Origin: SZUA-36 sp963704855
Lineage (GTDB): Bacteria > Pseudomonadota > Gammaproteobacteria > Xanthomonadales > SZUA-36
Assembly (NCBI GenBank): GCA_963704855.1
Contig: CAVPHY010000002.1
Span: forward strand, 248,001 to 312,000
Reading direction: 5' to 3'
Length of the DNA stretch: 64,000 nucleotides
The translations under genes were made by a program, and so were the position numbers. The notes beneath the pieces are model-generated. The model did no database searches, was not told where the DNA came from, and saw only the letters and a list, made by a program, of their open reading frames with translations. Below, piece after piece: positions 41,908-52,022 of this stretch; the first letter of the stretch is position 1, and each line of letters starts with the position of its first letter.

Positions 41908-43728
41908 CTACAGGTGATAGGCGAAAGCCAATACCAGCGACAATACCACCCACATAAGCAGGGTCAGTGGCGTTCCGACCCTGACGAAATCATTAAATTT
42001 ATAACCACCTGCGTTCATGACCAGCAGGTTGGTTTTGTAAGCCATGGGCGTGACGAAACTCAGGTTTGCACCGAACAGGACTGCCAGTACAAATGGCTCC
42101 AGTGGCAAACCGAGTTCCTGTGCAATACTGATGGCAATCGGTGTACCGATGACAGCGGCCGCATTGTTGGACACGATGTTGGTCATGATGGCCATCAACA
42201 GCATCAGGAAAGACAGTATCCAGGGTGGCGTCAGTCCGGCGGTAAGGTACAGAAAAACCTGGGCAAGATATTCAGCACCGCCGGTTTTCATCAGGGCGGC
42301 ACCCAGCGCCAACGAGGCAACGATAATCAGGATGACCTGCGCGCTCAGTGCATGGTTGGCCTGCTGCCACCTGAGACAACCTGTACCGATTAAAAACAGG
42401 CAGCCCAGCATCGCGCTCATGGCAATCGGCATGACACCCAGTGCCGCCAGCGCAACGATACCTACCATGATCAGCAAGGCCAGCGGTGCCCGGGCGGTAT
42501 GCGGTAAATCTGCCGTGTTGTCGAGAACCAGTAACTCGCCACCCACTTTCAGGGTGCGGATATTCTCGGAACTGCCCTGTACCAGCAGCACATCACTGGC
42601 CTGTAAGCGACGCTGATTCAGTTCAGCGGTGGTCGCGCTTACGACATCACCACCACAATGAACTGCCAGCAGATCGAGCCCATACCGTTCTTCAAGGCGG
42701 GCATCAGCGACCCTGAGACCACGCAATAGCGAACCACCGGTCACAACGACTTCGGCGAGTTGAAAATGACCATCCGGCTGTTCCAGCGTCATATCCGGGC
42801 CCGCCGTCAGCCGGGCACCCAGCAGGGCCTGGTATTCCTTGAGCATATCCGCGGTTGCGGAAACCTGTATCATGTCGCCCGCCCTGATCTCAACATCCGG
42901 TAATGGTGAAATAAACAGGTGCTCATCCCTGAATATCCGCTTGACCTTAAGATCGCCCCCGGCCTTGTGAATAAGTTGCATCAATGATTTTCCAACCAGG
43001 ACGTTGCCCTTGGGTATTAACAGGTGCGCTTCGAACTCCCTGTTCGAAAGATCATCCATGGGTGGGGTACGTTTTGGGATCAACAGGGGTGCAATCAACC
43101 ACAGGTAAATGATCGCGGCAGCGGACGCGAGGCTTACCGGAAGCAAAAAATCGAACATTGCAAAGCGTTCCATACCCATATCGGCAGCCACTGAGACCAC
43201 CAGCAGATTGGTCGATGTTCCTATGGTCGTACCCATACCGCCGATCAGGGTCGCAAATCCCATCGGAAGCAAGATTCCGGACGATGGCGTCTTGCTGCGT
43301 ACAGCAGCGCCGATCAGCATCGGCAGCATCAGTACCACGATGGGGGTGTTATTCATGAAGGCGCTCAGAATTGCTGCAATCACCAGTGTCAGCAGCAAGG
43401 CGATTTTTGGGCTCCATTTCCACAACCGGGCAAGCCGCCTGGCAACCGGCTCAAGTGCACCAGTCCTCACCAGCGCCTCACCTGCAATCATCAGCGCACA
43501 CACGGCAATGAGGGCTTCATGGCCAAAACCGTAGAAAAAGGACATCGGTTCGATGATGCCGCGTGCACCTTCAAACGGGAATAATTCGAAACCAACCACG
43601 ACCATCACGAGGACAGCCAGGCTGGATGATTCCATGTGGATTTTCTCACGGGAAAACAGGAACAGCGCGACGCCGGTCATCAACAACATGGCCAGGGCGT
43701 GCGTATTTGGTACTTGTGGGAAGTCCAT
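41908..43728 (-). CDS. SLC13-family permease with TrkA-C (RCK_C) domains
   Basis: A 606-residue inner-membrane carrier of the divalent-anion:Na+ symporter (SLC13/CitT-like) group. Two membrane halves (about 12-215 and 405-600) carry the repeated transport signatures SAFMNNTPIVVLMLP and TNIVSNNAAAVIGTP. Between them lie two cytoplasmic TrkA-C regulatory domains (about 225-390; LIPKGNVLVGKSL, VVVTGGSLLRGLRV). This domain order is seen in carriers annotated for sulfate or other anions; the substrate cannot be read from sequence. I chose the ATG at 43728, with GGAGG about 12 bases before it; a GTG at 43749 is in frame. Confidence 0.88.
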   Translation of the reverse strand: MDFPQVPNTHALAMLLMTGVALFLFSREKIHMESSSLAVLVMVVVGFELFPFEGARGIIEPMSFFYGFGHEALIAVCALMIAGEALVRTGALEPVARRLARLWKWSPKIALLLTLVIAAILSAFMNNTPIVVLMLPMLIGAAVRSKTPSSGILLPMGFATLIGGMGTTIGTSTNLLVVSVAADMGMERFAMFDFLLPVSLASAAAIIYLWLIAPLLIPKRTPPMDDLSNREFEAHLLIPKGNVLVGKSLMQLIHKAGGDLKVKRIFRDEHLFISPLPDVEIRAGDMIQVSATADMLKEYQALLGARLTAGPDMTLEQPDGHFQLAEVVVTGGSLLRGLRVADARLEERYGLDLLAVHCGGDVVSATTAELNQRRLQASDVLLVQGSSENIRTLKVGGELLVLDNTADLPHTARAPLALLIMVGIVALAALGVMPIAMSAMLGCLFLIGTGCLRWQQANHALSAQVILIIVASLALGAALMKTGGAEYLAQVFLYLTAGLTPPWILSFLMLLMAIMTNIVSNNAAAVIGTPIAISIAQELGLPLEPFVLAVLFGANLSFVTPMAYKTNLLVMNAGGYKFNDFVRVGTPLTLLMWVVLSLVLAFAYHL

Positions 43729-43887
43729 TCGGAAATAAAACCTCCGCACCCATAGTATCAGTACAACAGCACGGGTATCTAATTTTTCAGCAAACGCATG
43801 ACAGAAGCCTTGTGCTTTGATTCATGCACCACCGTTTTTTGGGCACTTCAAACTTCACCGGCGCATGTTTGCACCTTACAATGGGCC

Positions 43888-44871
43888 ATGCACTCAAACA
43901 GAACATTTGGTCCTCTTGTAATCGCCACATGCCTGCTCAGCGCCTGTGACCAGCAAGGCATTCATCAGCCTCTCGAAACAGCTTCGGCGCCGGTTACCAT
44001 CGAACGTACAGGCTGGCTGGCGTCCGATGAGATCATGGAGGCCAGCGGCATACAGGCCAGCCATGCGCGCAAGGGTGATTTTTTTGTACACAACGATGAA
44101 GGCGAAGCACTTCTGTACGCCATTGACGAAAGCGGCTCCGATCTCGGTTATGTCGAAATTGTTCCTGCCAAAAACAAGGACTGGGAAGACATCACCTCGG
44201 TGCCGGTTGCTGACGAGCGCTGGCTGGTGGTCGGTGATATCGGCGACAACATGGCACGGCGTAAAACCATCAAGTTGTATTTTATCGAGGAACCCAAGAC
44301 CGGAAAACACGATCGCTATGCCGGGCAGCAGGTTCTGAAACACGCATTGACCCTGACTTACCCCGATGGACCACGCGATTGTGAATCGATGGCCTATGAT
44401 CCGATTGGCAAGCAGATCCTGTTCATCAGCAAACGTGATAAACCACCCCGTTTGTATACGGTTGATCTTGAAACCGCGCTGGCTGAAGGCGATGTGGAAC
44501 TGAAATACCTGGGCGCCATAACAAATTTACGGCCACCAGCTTCACGTGACCGTTTCCACTGGGGCGGGAAAACGGATTTTATCTCACAACCCACCGGTTT
44601 CGACATTTCCGCCGATGGCAGCGAGGCTGCAATCATCACCTATCGCAGCCTCTATCGTTTTCGACGCCAACCGGGAGAAACCTGGTTGGAGGTGTTGCAG
44701 AGAAAACCGGAGGAAGTCGTCGGACCACCTTCGATTCAAAATGAAGCGATCGGCTATTCCGTTGATGGCAAGGCCATTTACGTCACCACCGAAAAGCTGC
44801 CGACACCGTTGTTTCGGTTCAATTTCAGCAATGGCGAACTAAAAAGACCGGGACACGACCGTAAGCCGTAA
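43888..44871 (+). CDS. Exported lipoprotein, beta-propeller-like
   Basis: A 327-residue lipoprotein: from the ATG at 43888 the signal ends in the lipobox LLSAC with the acylated cysteine at about residue 19. The mature part has repeated beta-strand-rich segments (FFVHNDEGEALLYAIDESG, RWLVVGDIGDN, FDISADGSEAAIITYRSLYRF, IGYSVDGKAIYVTTE) that suggest a propeller fold, as in esterase-like or phytase-like proteins. I cannot assign an activity. It converges with ligA. Confidence 0.72.
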   Translation: MHSNRTFGPLVIATCLLSACDQQGIHQPLETASAPVTIERTGWLASDEIMEASGIQASHARKGDFFVHNDEGEALLYAIDESGSDLGYVEIVPAKNKDWEDITSVPVADERWLVVGDIGDNMARRKTIKLYFIEEPKTGKHDRYAGQQVLKHALTLTYPDGPRDCESMAYDPIGKQILFISKRDKPPRLYTVDLETALAEGDVELKYLGAITNLRPPASRDRFHWGGKTDFISQPTGFDISADGSEAAIITYRSLYRFRRQPGETWLEVLQRKPEEVVGPPSIQNEAIGYSVDGKAIYVTTEKLPTPLFRFNFSNGELKRPGHDRKP

Positions 44872-44897
44872 ACTCCATGCCAATTATGCCAGGCTTC

Positions 44898-46916
44898 TTA
44901 AGTAACCTCGATACCTTGCGATGACAGGTATTCGACAAATTCAGATTCCGAGATAATTTTAATACCCAGCTTACCGGCTTTCGTCAATTTCGAGCCCGCC
45001 GCTTCACCGGCAAGCAGTGTGCTGGTCTTGACTGATACACTGCCGCTGACCTTTGCACCCAGCGACTCAAGCAGGTTTTTAGCCTGTATCCGGGGCATTG
45101 ACAAGGCACCTGTCAGAACCCAGGTCTGACCGGCAAGCGGCTGCGCCCCGCTTTTTTCTTCTAGCGGCTGCCAGTCCACCCCGGCATCCTGTAAGGCCTG
45201 TATGACCCGGCGATTTTTATCCTGCTGAAAAAATGCAGCCACGTGGCTGGCCACGATAGGCCCGACATCACTGACCTCCGTGAGGGCCTCTTCGGAGGCG
45301 TCCTGTAGCGCCTGTATCGAACCAAAATGCTCTGCCAATGAGTGCGCCGTCACTTCCCCCACCTCACGAATACCGAGCGCGTAGAGCAAGCGGTCCAGGG
45401 TTGGCTTTTTACTGGCCTCGAGCGCCTTGAGCAGATTATCGGCCGATTTACCACCCATGCGTTCCATCGAAGCGATATTCTCCTGGCTGAGGTGATACAG
45501 ATCGGCCACCGTATGCACCAGGCCCAGCTCGACCAGTTGATCCACCAGTTTGTCGCCCAAGCCTTCGATATCCATCGCCTTGCGCGTGGCGAAATGTCGG
45601 ATCCCGTGTTTTATCTGGGCCGGGCAAATCAATGCACCGGTGCATCGGGCAACCGCCTCACCCTCTGTCCGTTCGACGGCTGAGCCGCACTCCGGGCAGG
45701 TTTCGGGCATGTGAAATTCGGGCAAGTCCGTTTCGCGTCTCTGGTGAATGGCGCGGGCCACTTCGGGAATGACATCCCCGGCTCTGCGCACCACCACCCA
45801 ATCACCCACGCGGATGTCCTTACGCCGGATTTCGTCCTCGTTGTGCAACGTGGCATTGGTTACCGTGACACCGCCGACGAAAACCGGGTCCAGGCGCGCA
45901 ACCGGTGTCAGTGCACCGGTTCGGCCCACCTGGACATCGATAGCCAGCAGGCGGGTAATTTCTTCCTCGGCCGGAAACTTGTGCGCCAGCGCCCAGCGCG
46001 GCGCCTTGCTGACAAAACCAAGAAAACCCTGTTGATCGAAACGGTCAACCTTGTAGACCACGCCATCGATGTCATAGCCCAATGCAGGCCGCAGGGCCGC
46101 CATTCGCCTGTGGTAGCCGAGACACCCATCCAATCCCTTCACCCGCCTGACCTCGGGGTTGACGGGGAAACCCCATTCCCGTAAGCGAACCAGGGCATCG
46201 AACTGGGTATCGGGCAGGTTTTCGCGGGTTGCCGTTCCATAGGCAAAAAATGCCAGCGGGCGTTTCGCCGTCAGTTGAGGATCAAGTTGCCGCAGGCTGC
46301 CAGCCGCGCCGTTGCGTGGATTGACCAGGGGTTTTTCACCTTGTTCCAATGCCTTGCGGTTAAACGCATCAAAGCCGTCCCGTGGCATGTAGATCTCGCC
46401 CCGCACTTCAAGCAAAGGCGGCCACGCCCCGCCACGGAGCTTAAGGGGGATGGCACGAATGGTACGGACATTGGCCGTGACGTCTTCACCGCGCTCACCA
46501 TCACCGCGGGTTGCTGCCGTGGTCAGGATTCCATCCTGGTAAGTCAATGAAATGGCCACGCCATCCAGCTTGGGCTCTGCCGCGAAGACGATATCGCTGC
46601 ACTCGAGGCCCTGCTCTACCCGACGCTGAAAATCAGCAACCTCTTCATCGGAAAACGCATTCCCCAACGACAACATCGGCACACGGTGCCTTACAGTTTC
46701 GAAGGCTTCCTGCGGCGTACCACTGACACGTTGTGTGGGTGAGTCGGGTGTAAGCAATTCGGGGTAACTTGACTCAATTCCTTCGAGTTCCCGCATCAGG
46801 CGATCATACTCGGCGTCAGGTACCTCGGGATCGTCCAGAACGTAATAACGGTAGTTGTGATGTTCGATCAGACGCCGCAGTTCATCAGCACGTTGGTGTG
46901 CTTGTATCTGCGTCAT
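44898..46916 (-). CDS. ligA: NAD+-dependent DNA ligase LigA
   Basis: LigA seals nicks in replication and repair using NAD+. Domains in order in 672 residues: Ia (NAD-binding, YYVLDDPEVPDAEYDRL), adenylation with Lys116 in AEPKLDGVA, OB fold, zinc finger (CPECGSAVE...CTGALICPAQ), HhH repeats and a C-terminal BRCT domain (about 595-670). The ATG overlaps the zipA stop (ATGA). Confidence 0.97.
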   Translation of the reverse strand: MTQIQAHQRADELRRLIEHHNYRYYVLDDPEVPDAEYDRLMRELEGIESSYPELLTPDSPTQRVSGTPQEAFETVRHRVPMLSLGNAFSDEEVADFQRRVEQGLECSDIVFAAEPKLDGVAISLTYQDGILTTAATRGDGERGEDVTANVRTIRAIPLKLRGGAWPPLLEVRGEIYMPRDGFDAFNRKALEQGEKPLVNPRNGAAGSLRQLDPQLTAKRPLAFFAYGTATRENLPDTQFDALVRLREWGFPVNPEVRRVKGLDGCLGYHRRMAALRPALGYDIDGVVYKVDRFDQQGFLGFVSKAPRWALAHKFPAEEEITRLLAIDVQVGRTGALTPVARLDPVFVGGVTVTNATLHNEDEIRRKDIRVGDWVVVRRAGDVIPEVARAIHQRRETDLPEFHMPETCPECGSAVERTEGEAVARCTGALICPAQIKHGIRHFATRKAMDIEGLGDKLVDQLVELGLVHTVADLYHLSQENIASMERMGGKSADNLLKALEASKKPTLDRLLYALGIREVGEVTAHSLAEHFGSIQALQDASEEALTEVSDVGPIVASHVAAFFQQDKNRRVIQALQDAGVDWQPLEEKSGAQPLAGQTWVLTGALSMPRIQAKNLLESLGAKVSGSVSVKTSTLLAGEAAGSKLTKAGKLGIKIISESEFVEYLSSQGIEVT

Positions 46917-47656
46917 GATTCCGGATTTTTCTGCCGTTCGTATTCGCGTAATTCCTCCTTGATCTGCAAGGAACGCTGACGGGTGAATACATGGTGTTTA
47001 TCATCCAGTAAATCCGCATGTAGCAATTCAGCCAGCCTGCGACTGGTTGCCAGCATCGAATCCCACGCATCCAGTGCGTTTCTTGGCCCAGGCAGTGTCA
47101 TGAACATGGTCACCCCGCGGATCTCGATGGTGTTCCAGGCGTTTTTGTCAAATGAGCCCGGCTTTGTCAGGTTGGCCATGCTGAACACCGGCTCTACATC
47201 CTCCTCGTGGATACGATGAAAAATGTCATGGTTGCCAAACACCAGGCCAGACTTCAACGAGGCGTCCAGCAATTCAATCCCGGTGATGAAGTGATTGTCG
47301 CGGGCCTGCAAAAACAGCGTGACGATTTTATCTGGCAGAGGCGCGGCTGGCATACTGGGTCGATCGCCCAGTCTTGGTTCAAGCCGTTTGTCAAAACGCC
47401 CGCGCGATTCGATCCCATCTTCGGAAGGCAAACCAATGGCCAACTCCGCCTGCCTGGCATCTGAATCGTCCTGATCGCCTTCCGTCTCATGTCGCTGGGT
47501 ATCAAGCGCCGGTTCACGCCGCACCCGCTGTGCATGGCTGCGTTTGCGCGAGGCGCGCGGTTTGCGTTTCCGGTCGGGATTACTGAACAGGAATATACCC
47601 GCAACGATCACAACCCCGGCAATAACCAATATCCATCTGAATGTCCAACTATCCAT
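46913..47656 (-). CDS. zipA: Cell division protein ZipA
   Basis: ZipA tethers FtsZ to the membrane at the division site. From the ATG at 47656 (AGGAAA upstream) the 247-residue protein starts with an N-out membrane anchor (WILVIAGVVIVAGIFLF), then a short charged linker (about 25-100) and the FtsZ-binding domain (VTLFLQARDNHFITGIELLD, RGVTMFMTLPGP). The linker is shorter than in E. coli (328 residues) and lacks the Pro/Gln-rich tract. The smc-zipA-ligA order is common in gammaproteobacteria. ZipA marks the lineage as Gammaproteobacteria. Confidence 0.93.
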   Translation of the reverse strand: MDSWTFRWILVIAGVVIVAGIFLFSNPDRKRKPRASRKRSHAQRVRREPALDTQRHETEGDQDDSDARQAELAIGLPSEDGIESRGRFDKRLEPRLGDRPSMPAAPLPDKIVTLFLQARDNHFITGIELLDASLKSGLVFGNHDIFHRIHEEDVEPVFSMANLTKPGSFDKNAWNTIEIRGVTMFMTLPGPRNALDAWDSMLATSRRLAELLHADLLDDKHHVFTRQRSLQIKEELREYERQKNPES

Positions 47657-47767
47657 ATCAATATTTCCTAGTGTTCCTTGAAAAGGACAGGCCATTTCCT
47701 GCGAACTGCGTCTTGTCCTGGACCATCTGGGTAGCTCTGAACCCCACAATATAGGCTTGACATGACA

Positions 47768-50700
47768 CTAAACTCCTGCGAATTTGGCAGCTTCGTCGAT
47801 ATCAACCTGTACCAACCGGGACACGCCGGGCTCACGCATCGTGACACCACTGAGTTGATGCACCATTTCCATGGTGATTTTATTATGTGTGACAACGATA
47901 AACTGCACGGTTTCGGACATTTCCCTGACCATCGAAGTAAACCGGGAAACATTGGCGTCATCCAGCGGTGCATCGACCTCATCCAGCAGGCAGAATGGAG
48001 CAGGATTCAGCCGGAAGATGGCGAACACAAAGGCCACGGCCGTCAATGCTTTCTCCCCACCGGACATCAGGTGGATACTGCTGATCCGCTTACCCGGCGG
48101 GCGCGCCATGATGGATACACCCGTGGTCAGCAGATCGTCACCGGTCAACTCGAGATACGCGTGCCCGCCACCAAATAACTTCGGAAATAACTCCTGTATC
48201 CCCTTGTTGACGCTTTCAAATGTGTCCTTGAAGCGGGTGCGGGTCTTGCGGTCAATTTGCTTGATAGCATTTTCGAGTGTGTCCAGCGCGCTGACCAGGT
48301 CCTCGTTCTGCGCATCCATGTAATCCTTGCGTTTATGTTCTTCCTCGTACTCGGAAATAGCGGCCAGGTTGACCGGCTCCAGGCGGGTGATCCGTTCACC
48401 CAGGCGTTCCAGTTCTTCTTGCCATGCCTGCGGATCGGCATCCTCCGGCAGGGCTTCCGCCAGTTCAGTGACCTGGTGACCCAGTTGCTCAACCTGTTTC
48501 TGCAGGGAGCGTGCGGTCAACTCCAGTTCCTGCTGTTGCAGACGCGCCCTTTCCAGCGAAATACGTATTACCTCGACCTGCCTGACACTGGTTTGCCTGG
48601 CTGCATCCAGTGTCCGGTAGTCCTCTTCGAGTTGCTGCATTTTCACCCTGGCAGCAGTCAGGCGCTGTTCCACATCGACGCGGGTTTGCAACTGCCCGTC
48701 CATGGTGGCGCGGTGTTTTTCCTGCGGATCTTCATTCTTGGCGATTTGTTCACTCAGTTCCAGGTAACGCTGTTGCAGCAAGCTGAACTGTGTATCCATA
48801 CGCTGCAGGGAATTTCGCAACGAATCCAGGCTCGCCCGGCAAGACCCCGTTTGCAATGCCAGTTCGTGGCGATGGTTGCGTGTTTCCCGGGCGTGAGCAC
48901 GGGCCTGATCCCTGCGCTCCAGCAGGGACCGGCGTTGCAGATCCAGTGCCGCACGTTCCTTTTCCGTGTCGGCCATTTCATCCAGCACGGCGGCCAGGCT
49001 GACACGTAATGTTTTTATCTCTGCCTGGTCAGCAGCCTGCCGGTTTTGCAGCATGGCGGATTCATCAGCGATCTGCTTCTGGCGCCCACCCAGGTCTTCG
49101 ATCCGGGCACGCCCGGCATGTAATCGGCTACCCAGGTCCGATCCCTCCCTGTGCAGGCTATTGACCTTCTGTTGCAGCTCCGTGACAGCTTTTTCCGTGC
49201 CCGGCAAGGCATCACGTTCAGCCTGGTTGGAGTCATTCAGTACAGACCACTGCCGGTGCAGATCAGCCAGCTCCGCCTGCAGGGATTTGATTTCCCGTTT
49301 TCGCGCCAGCATACCAGCCTGTCCGGACTGGCTGCCCGAAACCCGGACCCATCCCTGCCCGACCCACTGGCCTTCGGCCGTTACAGCCGATGATCCATCC
49401 TGTGAATCCGGGACGGCCCCGAAGGCCGACTCGAGTGATTCGGCAACCTGCACCCGGTTAAGCTGCGCGGTGATGGCATCGGGTGCCGTCACTTTCTCCG
49501 CAAGGCTGCCGGGAACAACCTTGATACCGGTGGAGCGGTTTCCCAGGAGAGTCAATTCGACTTCACCGCCATTGCCACTCGCGAGCCGGCCCGACAGCGC
49601 CGATAAGGTGCCGGGATCATCCACCAGGACGGAATCCAGCCAGAAACCCAGCACGGTCTCAACCGCCGCTTCCCAGCCCTTTGCAACTTCAAGCTGTTCG
49701 ACCAGGCGCGGGGCGGACTTGAGACCGTTGCTTTCCAGCCAAGCTATACCCTTGTCCCCCGCTCGTGCTGCCTGCTGCAACGCCTTGAGCGACTCAAACC
49801 GGCCTTCACGGCGGTTAATCTCACCTTTTAACTCATGTTGTTTCGCTATGGCGTCACGTAAATCCTGGCGGCGCGTCTCCAGTTCTTTACGGTTCACCTC
49901 GAGCTGTTGCTGTTGTTGGGCCAATTGTGCCGCCACCGTTTCGGCCTGTTTTTCAAGCTCGACAAGCTCGCGGCCCAGGGCCGCGGTATCCATACCGTCG
50001 GTTTCACCGGCCAGTTTCTGAAGCCGGACCGAAGCATCCTGCATACGGCCGTCCAGCATCGCAAGGCTCGCACGCTGGTTGTCAGTCTTACGGTTCAGGT
50101 CGTTATTCCTGACATGATGTTTTTCCAGGCGCTCCTGCCAGCCGGCCACCTCGGCCTCGGCGGCCTGCATACCGGTATCGGCAGTGGCCTCCTCCTGCTG
50201 CGCCTTTGCCAGCGCAGGTTCAAGCCCTGCCAGCTTCGCAGTCAGGTCTTCCACCTGGGCCCGGTCGAGCACCATGTGCTTTTCCATGTCCTGCAATGCG
50301 CTGGAAGTATCTTCGTATTCCTTCTTCTGCCGGTTTTGTAACTCGCGGTCGTGCGCAATGGACTGCTCCAGGCGTGCTATATCACTGCTTATGGAATACA
50401 GTTCACCCTGCACCGTGTTAAAGGCTTCACTAGCAAGCGCCTGCTCTTGGTGGATGGATTCCATGCGGGCCTCGGCGGCGCGCTGTTCTGCGAGCTGCTC
50501 CTGCATCGCGGTTTCCTGCACAGCCAACCCCGAACGTCCCATATCGGCATCGTTTTGCAGGGATCGCCATTGCAGGGCCAGCAGGTTTGATTCGAGCTCC
50601 CGTTGCTCAACCTTGAGTTTCTTATAACGTTCTGCCGCATTGGCCTGCCTTTTCAGACGGCCCAGGTGATTGGCGATTTCGTCGCGCAAATCGGTCAGAC

Positions 50701-51277
50701 GATCGAGGTTTTCACGGGTATGCCTGATCCGTCGCTCGGTCTCCCTGCGGCGCTCCTTGTAACGGGAAATGCCTGCCGCCTCCTCGAGGTGTGAACGAAC
50801 TTCCTCGGGGCCGGCATCCACCACCTGGGAGATCATGCCCTGTTCGATTATCGAGTAACTTTTTGAGCCGATACCGGTGCCGAGAAACAGGTCACGCACG
50901 TCTTTGCGCCGGCAACGGGTGCCATTCAGTGCGTATTGGGAGATACCGTCCCGGCCGATCAGGCGTTTGACGGAAATTTCGTTAAAGGCCGCAAACTCAC
51001 CGGCGATCCGGCCATTCGAGTTATCGAATATCAACTCGACACTGGCGATACCCACCGGTTTGCGCCCGCTTGAACCGGAAAAAATCACATCCGCCATGGA
51101 CTCACCACGTAACACTTTCGCGGAGCCCTCACCCATGACCCAGCGGACCGCGTCGATGATATTGGACTTGCCACAGCCGTTGGGCCCGACAATACCGGTC
51201 AGGTTGGTCGGCGCGGTAAAAGTAGTCGCATCGACGAAGGATTTGAAGCCAGCAAGCTTGATTGCAGTCAGTCGCAT
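47768..51277 (-). CDS. smc: Chromosome partition protein SMC
   Basis: SMC forms ATP-driven rings that organise the chromosome with ScpA and ScpB. The 1169 residues have the N-terminal Walker A GPNGCGKSNIIDAV (31-44), a coiled coil, the hinge at about 510-650, the returning coiled coil and the C-terminal head with LMSGGEKALTA and Walker B FCLLDEVDAPLDDANV. scpA and scpB lie 2-4 kb away on the other strand, a compact SMC-ScpAB neighbourhood. Many gammaproteobacteria use MukBEF; this one uses SMC-ScpAB. Confidence 0.97.
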   Translation of the reverse strand: MRLTAIKLAGFKSFVDATTFTAPTNLTGIVGPNGCGKSNIIDAVRWVMGEGSAKVLRGESMADVIFSGSSGRKPVGIASVELIFDNSNGRIAGEFAAFNEISVKRLIGRDGISQYALNGTRCRRKDVRDLFLGTGIGSKSYSIIEQGMISQVVDAGPEEVRSHLEEAAGISRYKERRRETERRIRHTRENLDRLTDLRDEIANHLGRLKRQANAAERYKKLKVEQRELESNLLALQWRSLQNDADMGRSGLAVQETAMQEQLAEQRAAEARMESIHQEQALASEAFNTVQGELYSISSDIARLEQSIAHDRELQNRQKKEYEDTSSALQDMEKHMVLDRAQVEDLTAKLAGLEPALAKAQQEEATADTGMQAAEAEVAGWQERLEKHHVRNNDLNRKTDNQRASLAMLDGRMQDASVRLQKLAGETDGMDTAALGRELVELEKQAETVAAQLAQQQQQLEVNRKELETRRQDLRDAIAKQHELKGEINRREGRFESLKALQQAARAGDKGIAWLESNGLKSAPRLVEQLEVAKGWEAAVETVLGFWLDSVLVDDPGTLSALSGRLASGNGGEVELTLLGNRSTGIKVVPGSLAEKVTAPDAITAQLNRVQVAESLESAFGAVPDSQDGSSAVTAEGQWVGQGWVRVSGSQSGQAGMLARKREIKSLQAELADLHRQWSVLNDSNQAERDALPGTEKAVTELQQKVNSLHREGSDLGSRLHAGRARIEDLGGRQKQIADESAMLQNRQAADQAEIKTLRVSLAAVLDEMADTEKERAALDLQRRSLLERRDQARAHARETRNHRHELALQTGSCRASLDSLRNSLQRMDTQFSLLQQRYLELSEQIAKNEDPQEKHRATMDGQLQTRVDVEQRLTAARVKMQQLEEDYRTLDAARQTSVRQVEVIRISLERARLQQQELELTARSLQKQVEQLGHQVTELAEALPEDADPQAWQEELERLGERITRLEPVNLAAISEYEEEHKRKDYMDAQNEDLVSALDTLENAIKQIDRKTRTRFKDTFESVNKGIQELFPKLFGGGHAYLELTGDDLLTTGVSIMARPPGKRISSIHLMSGGEKALTAVAFVFAIFRLNPAPFCLLDEVDAPLDDANVSRFTSMVREMSETVQFIVVTHNKITMEMVHQLSGVTMREPGVSRLVQVDIDEAAKFAGV

Positions 51278-51343
51278 AGATTGAATCTGTGGTCAGAGAT
51301 GAGTAAAGTGCCCATCCAATTATAGTTTTTTCCGGAGAGTTGT

Positions 51344-51733
51344 ATGACGACCCAGCCCAGTCGGGAACTGGAACTGTTTCCTAACCCCCAGCCAGCACGA
51401 GATTATACCATTCGAATCGATATTCCGGAGTTTACCTGTTTGTGTCCGAAAACCGGCCAACCCGATTTCGCCACGTTGACGCTGGAGTATATTCCCCACC
51501 GGCAATGTGTTGAACTCAAATCTCTCAAACTGTATGTCTGGAGCTTCAGGAATGAAGGCGCATTTCATGAAGCGGTCACCAATGAAATCCTCGACGACCT
51601 GGTCAAAGCATGCGCACCCCGTTTCATGCGTCTGAGCGCGGTTTTCAACGTGCGCGGCGGTATCGGTACGACGGTCGTAGCCGAGCACCGGGCTGAAAAC
51701 TGGCAGCCATCACCTCCCGTGGAGTTGCCATAA
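51344..51733 (+). CDS. queF: NADPH-dependent 7-cyano-7-deazaguanine reductase QueF
   Basis: QueF reduces the nitrile of preQ0 to preQ1 for queuosine in tRNA. The 129-residue unimodular (type I) form is seen. The catalytic Cys34 and Asp41 lie in CLCPKTGQPDFA, and the QueF motif is ELKSLKLY with Glu58. GGAGA precedes the ATG. It is divergent from smc. Confidence 0.95.
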   Translation: MTTQPSRELELFPNPQPARDYTIRIDIPEFTCLCPKTGQPDFATLTLEYIPHRQCVELKSLKLYVWSFRNEGAFHEAVTNEILDDLVKACAPRFMRLSAVFNVRGGIGTTVVAEHRAENWQPSPPVELP

Positions 51734-51739
51734 GCGAAC

Positions 51740-52012
51740 TTACAGTTCATCGCTGGCTATGGCTTCGATGGCCAGGGCATGAATATCGGTTTTCATCATA
51801 TCGTCCAGGGCGGCGTACACTGCCCTGTGACGGGCCAGCATTTTCATACCGTTGAAATGTGAACTGATGATCGAAACGTGAAAATGGCCGAGACCGCCTT
51901 TTGCACCTTCATGACCCGCATGTTTGTGACTGTCGTCCTCAATTTCGAGGGATTCCGGCTCAAAGGCCCGCTCCAGCAACAGGCGGATCCGGTCAACACG
52001 TCTCGCGTTCAA
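51740..52012 (-). CDS. BolA-family protein
   Basis: BolA proteins pair with monothiol glutaredoxins and help in Fe-S cluster handling. The 90-residue product has DRIRLLLERAFEPESLEIEDDS, then a His-rich HKHAGHEGAKGGLGHFHVSI that includes the GHFHVSIISSHF cluster-binding stretch and ends HALAIEA. No ATG or GTG fits the family start in this frame: the best start is a TTG at 52012, with GAGGA seven bases upstream. It lies 10 bases after the yciI stop, so the two form a unit. Its 3' end is seven bases from the convergent queF. Confidence 0.88.
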   Translation of the reverse strand: MNARRVDRIRLLLERAFEPESLEIEDDSHKHAGHEGAKGGLGHFHVSIISSHFNGMKMLARHRAVYAALDDMMKTDIHALAIEAIASDEL

Positions 52013-52022
52013 TTCCAGTTCC

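Noticed and set aside
48966..50021. Long open frame (351 codons) on the plus strand inside smc
   Set aside because: It is antisense to a fully conserved smc and its serine/arginine-rich translation matches no family.
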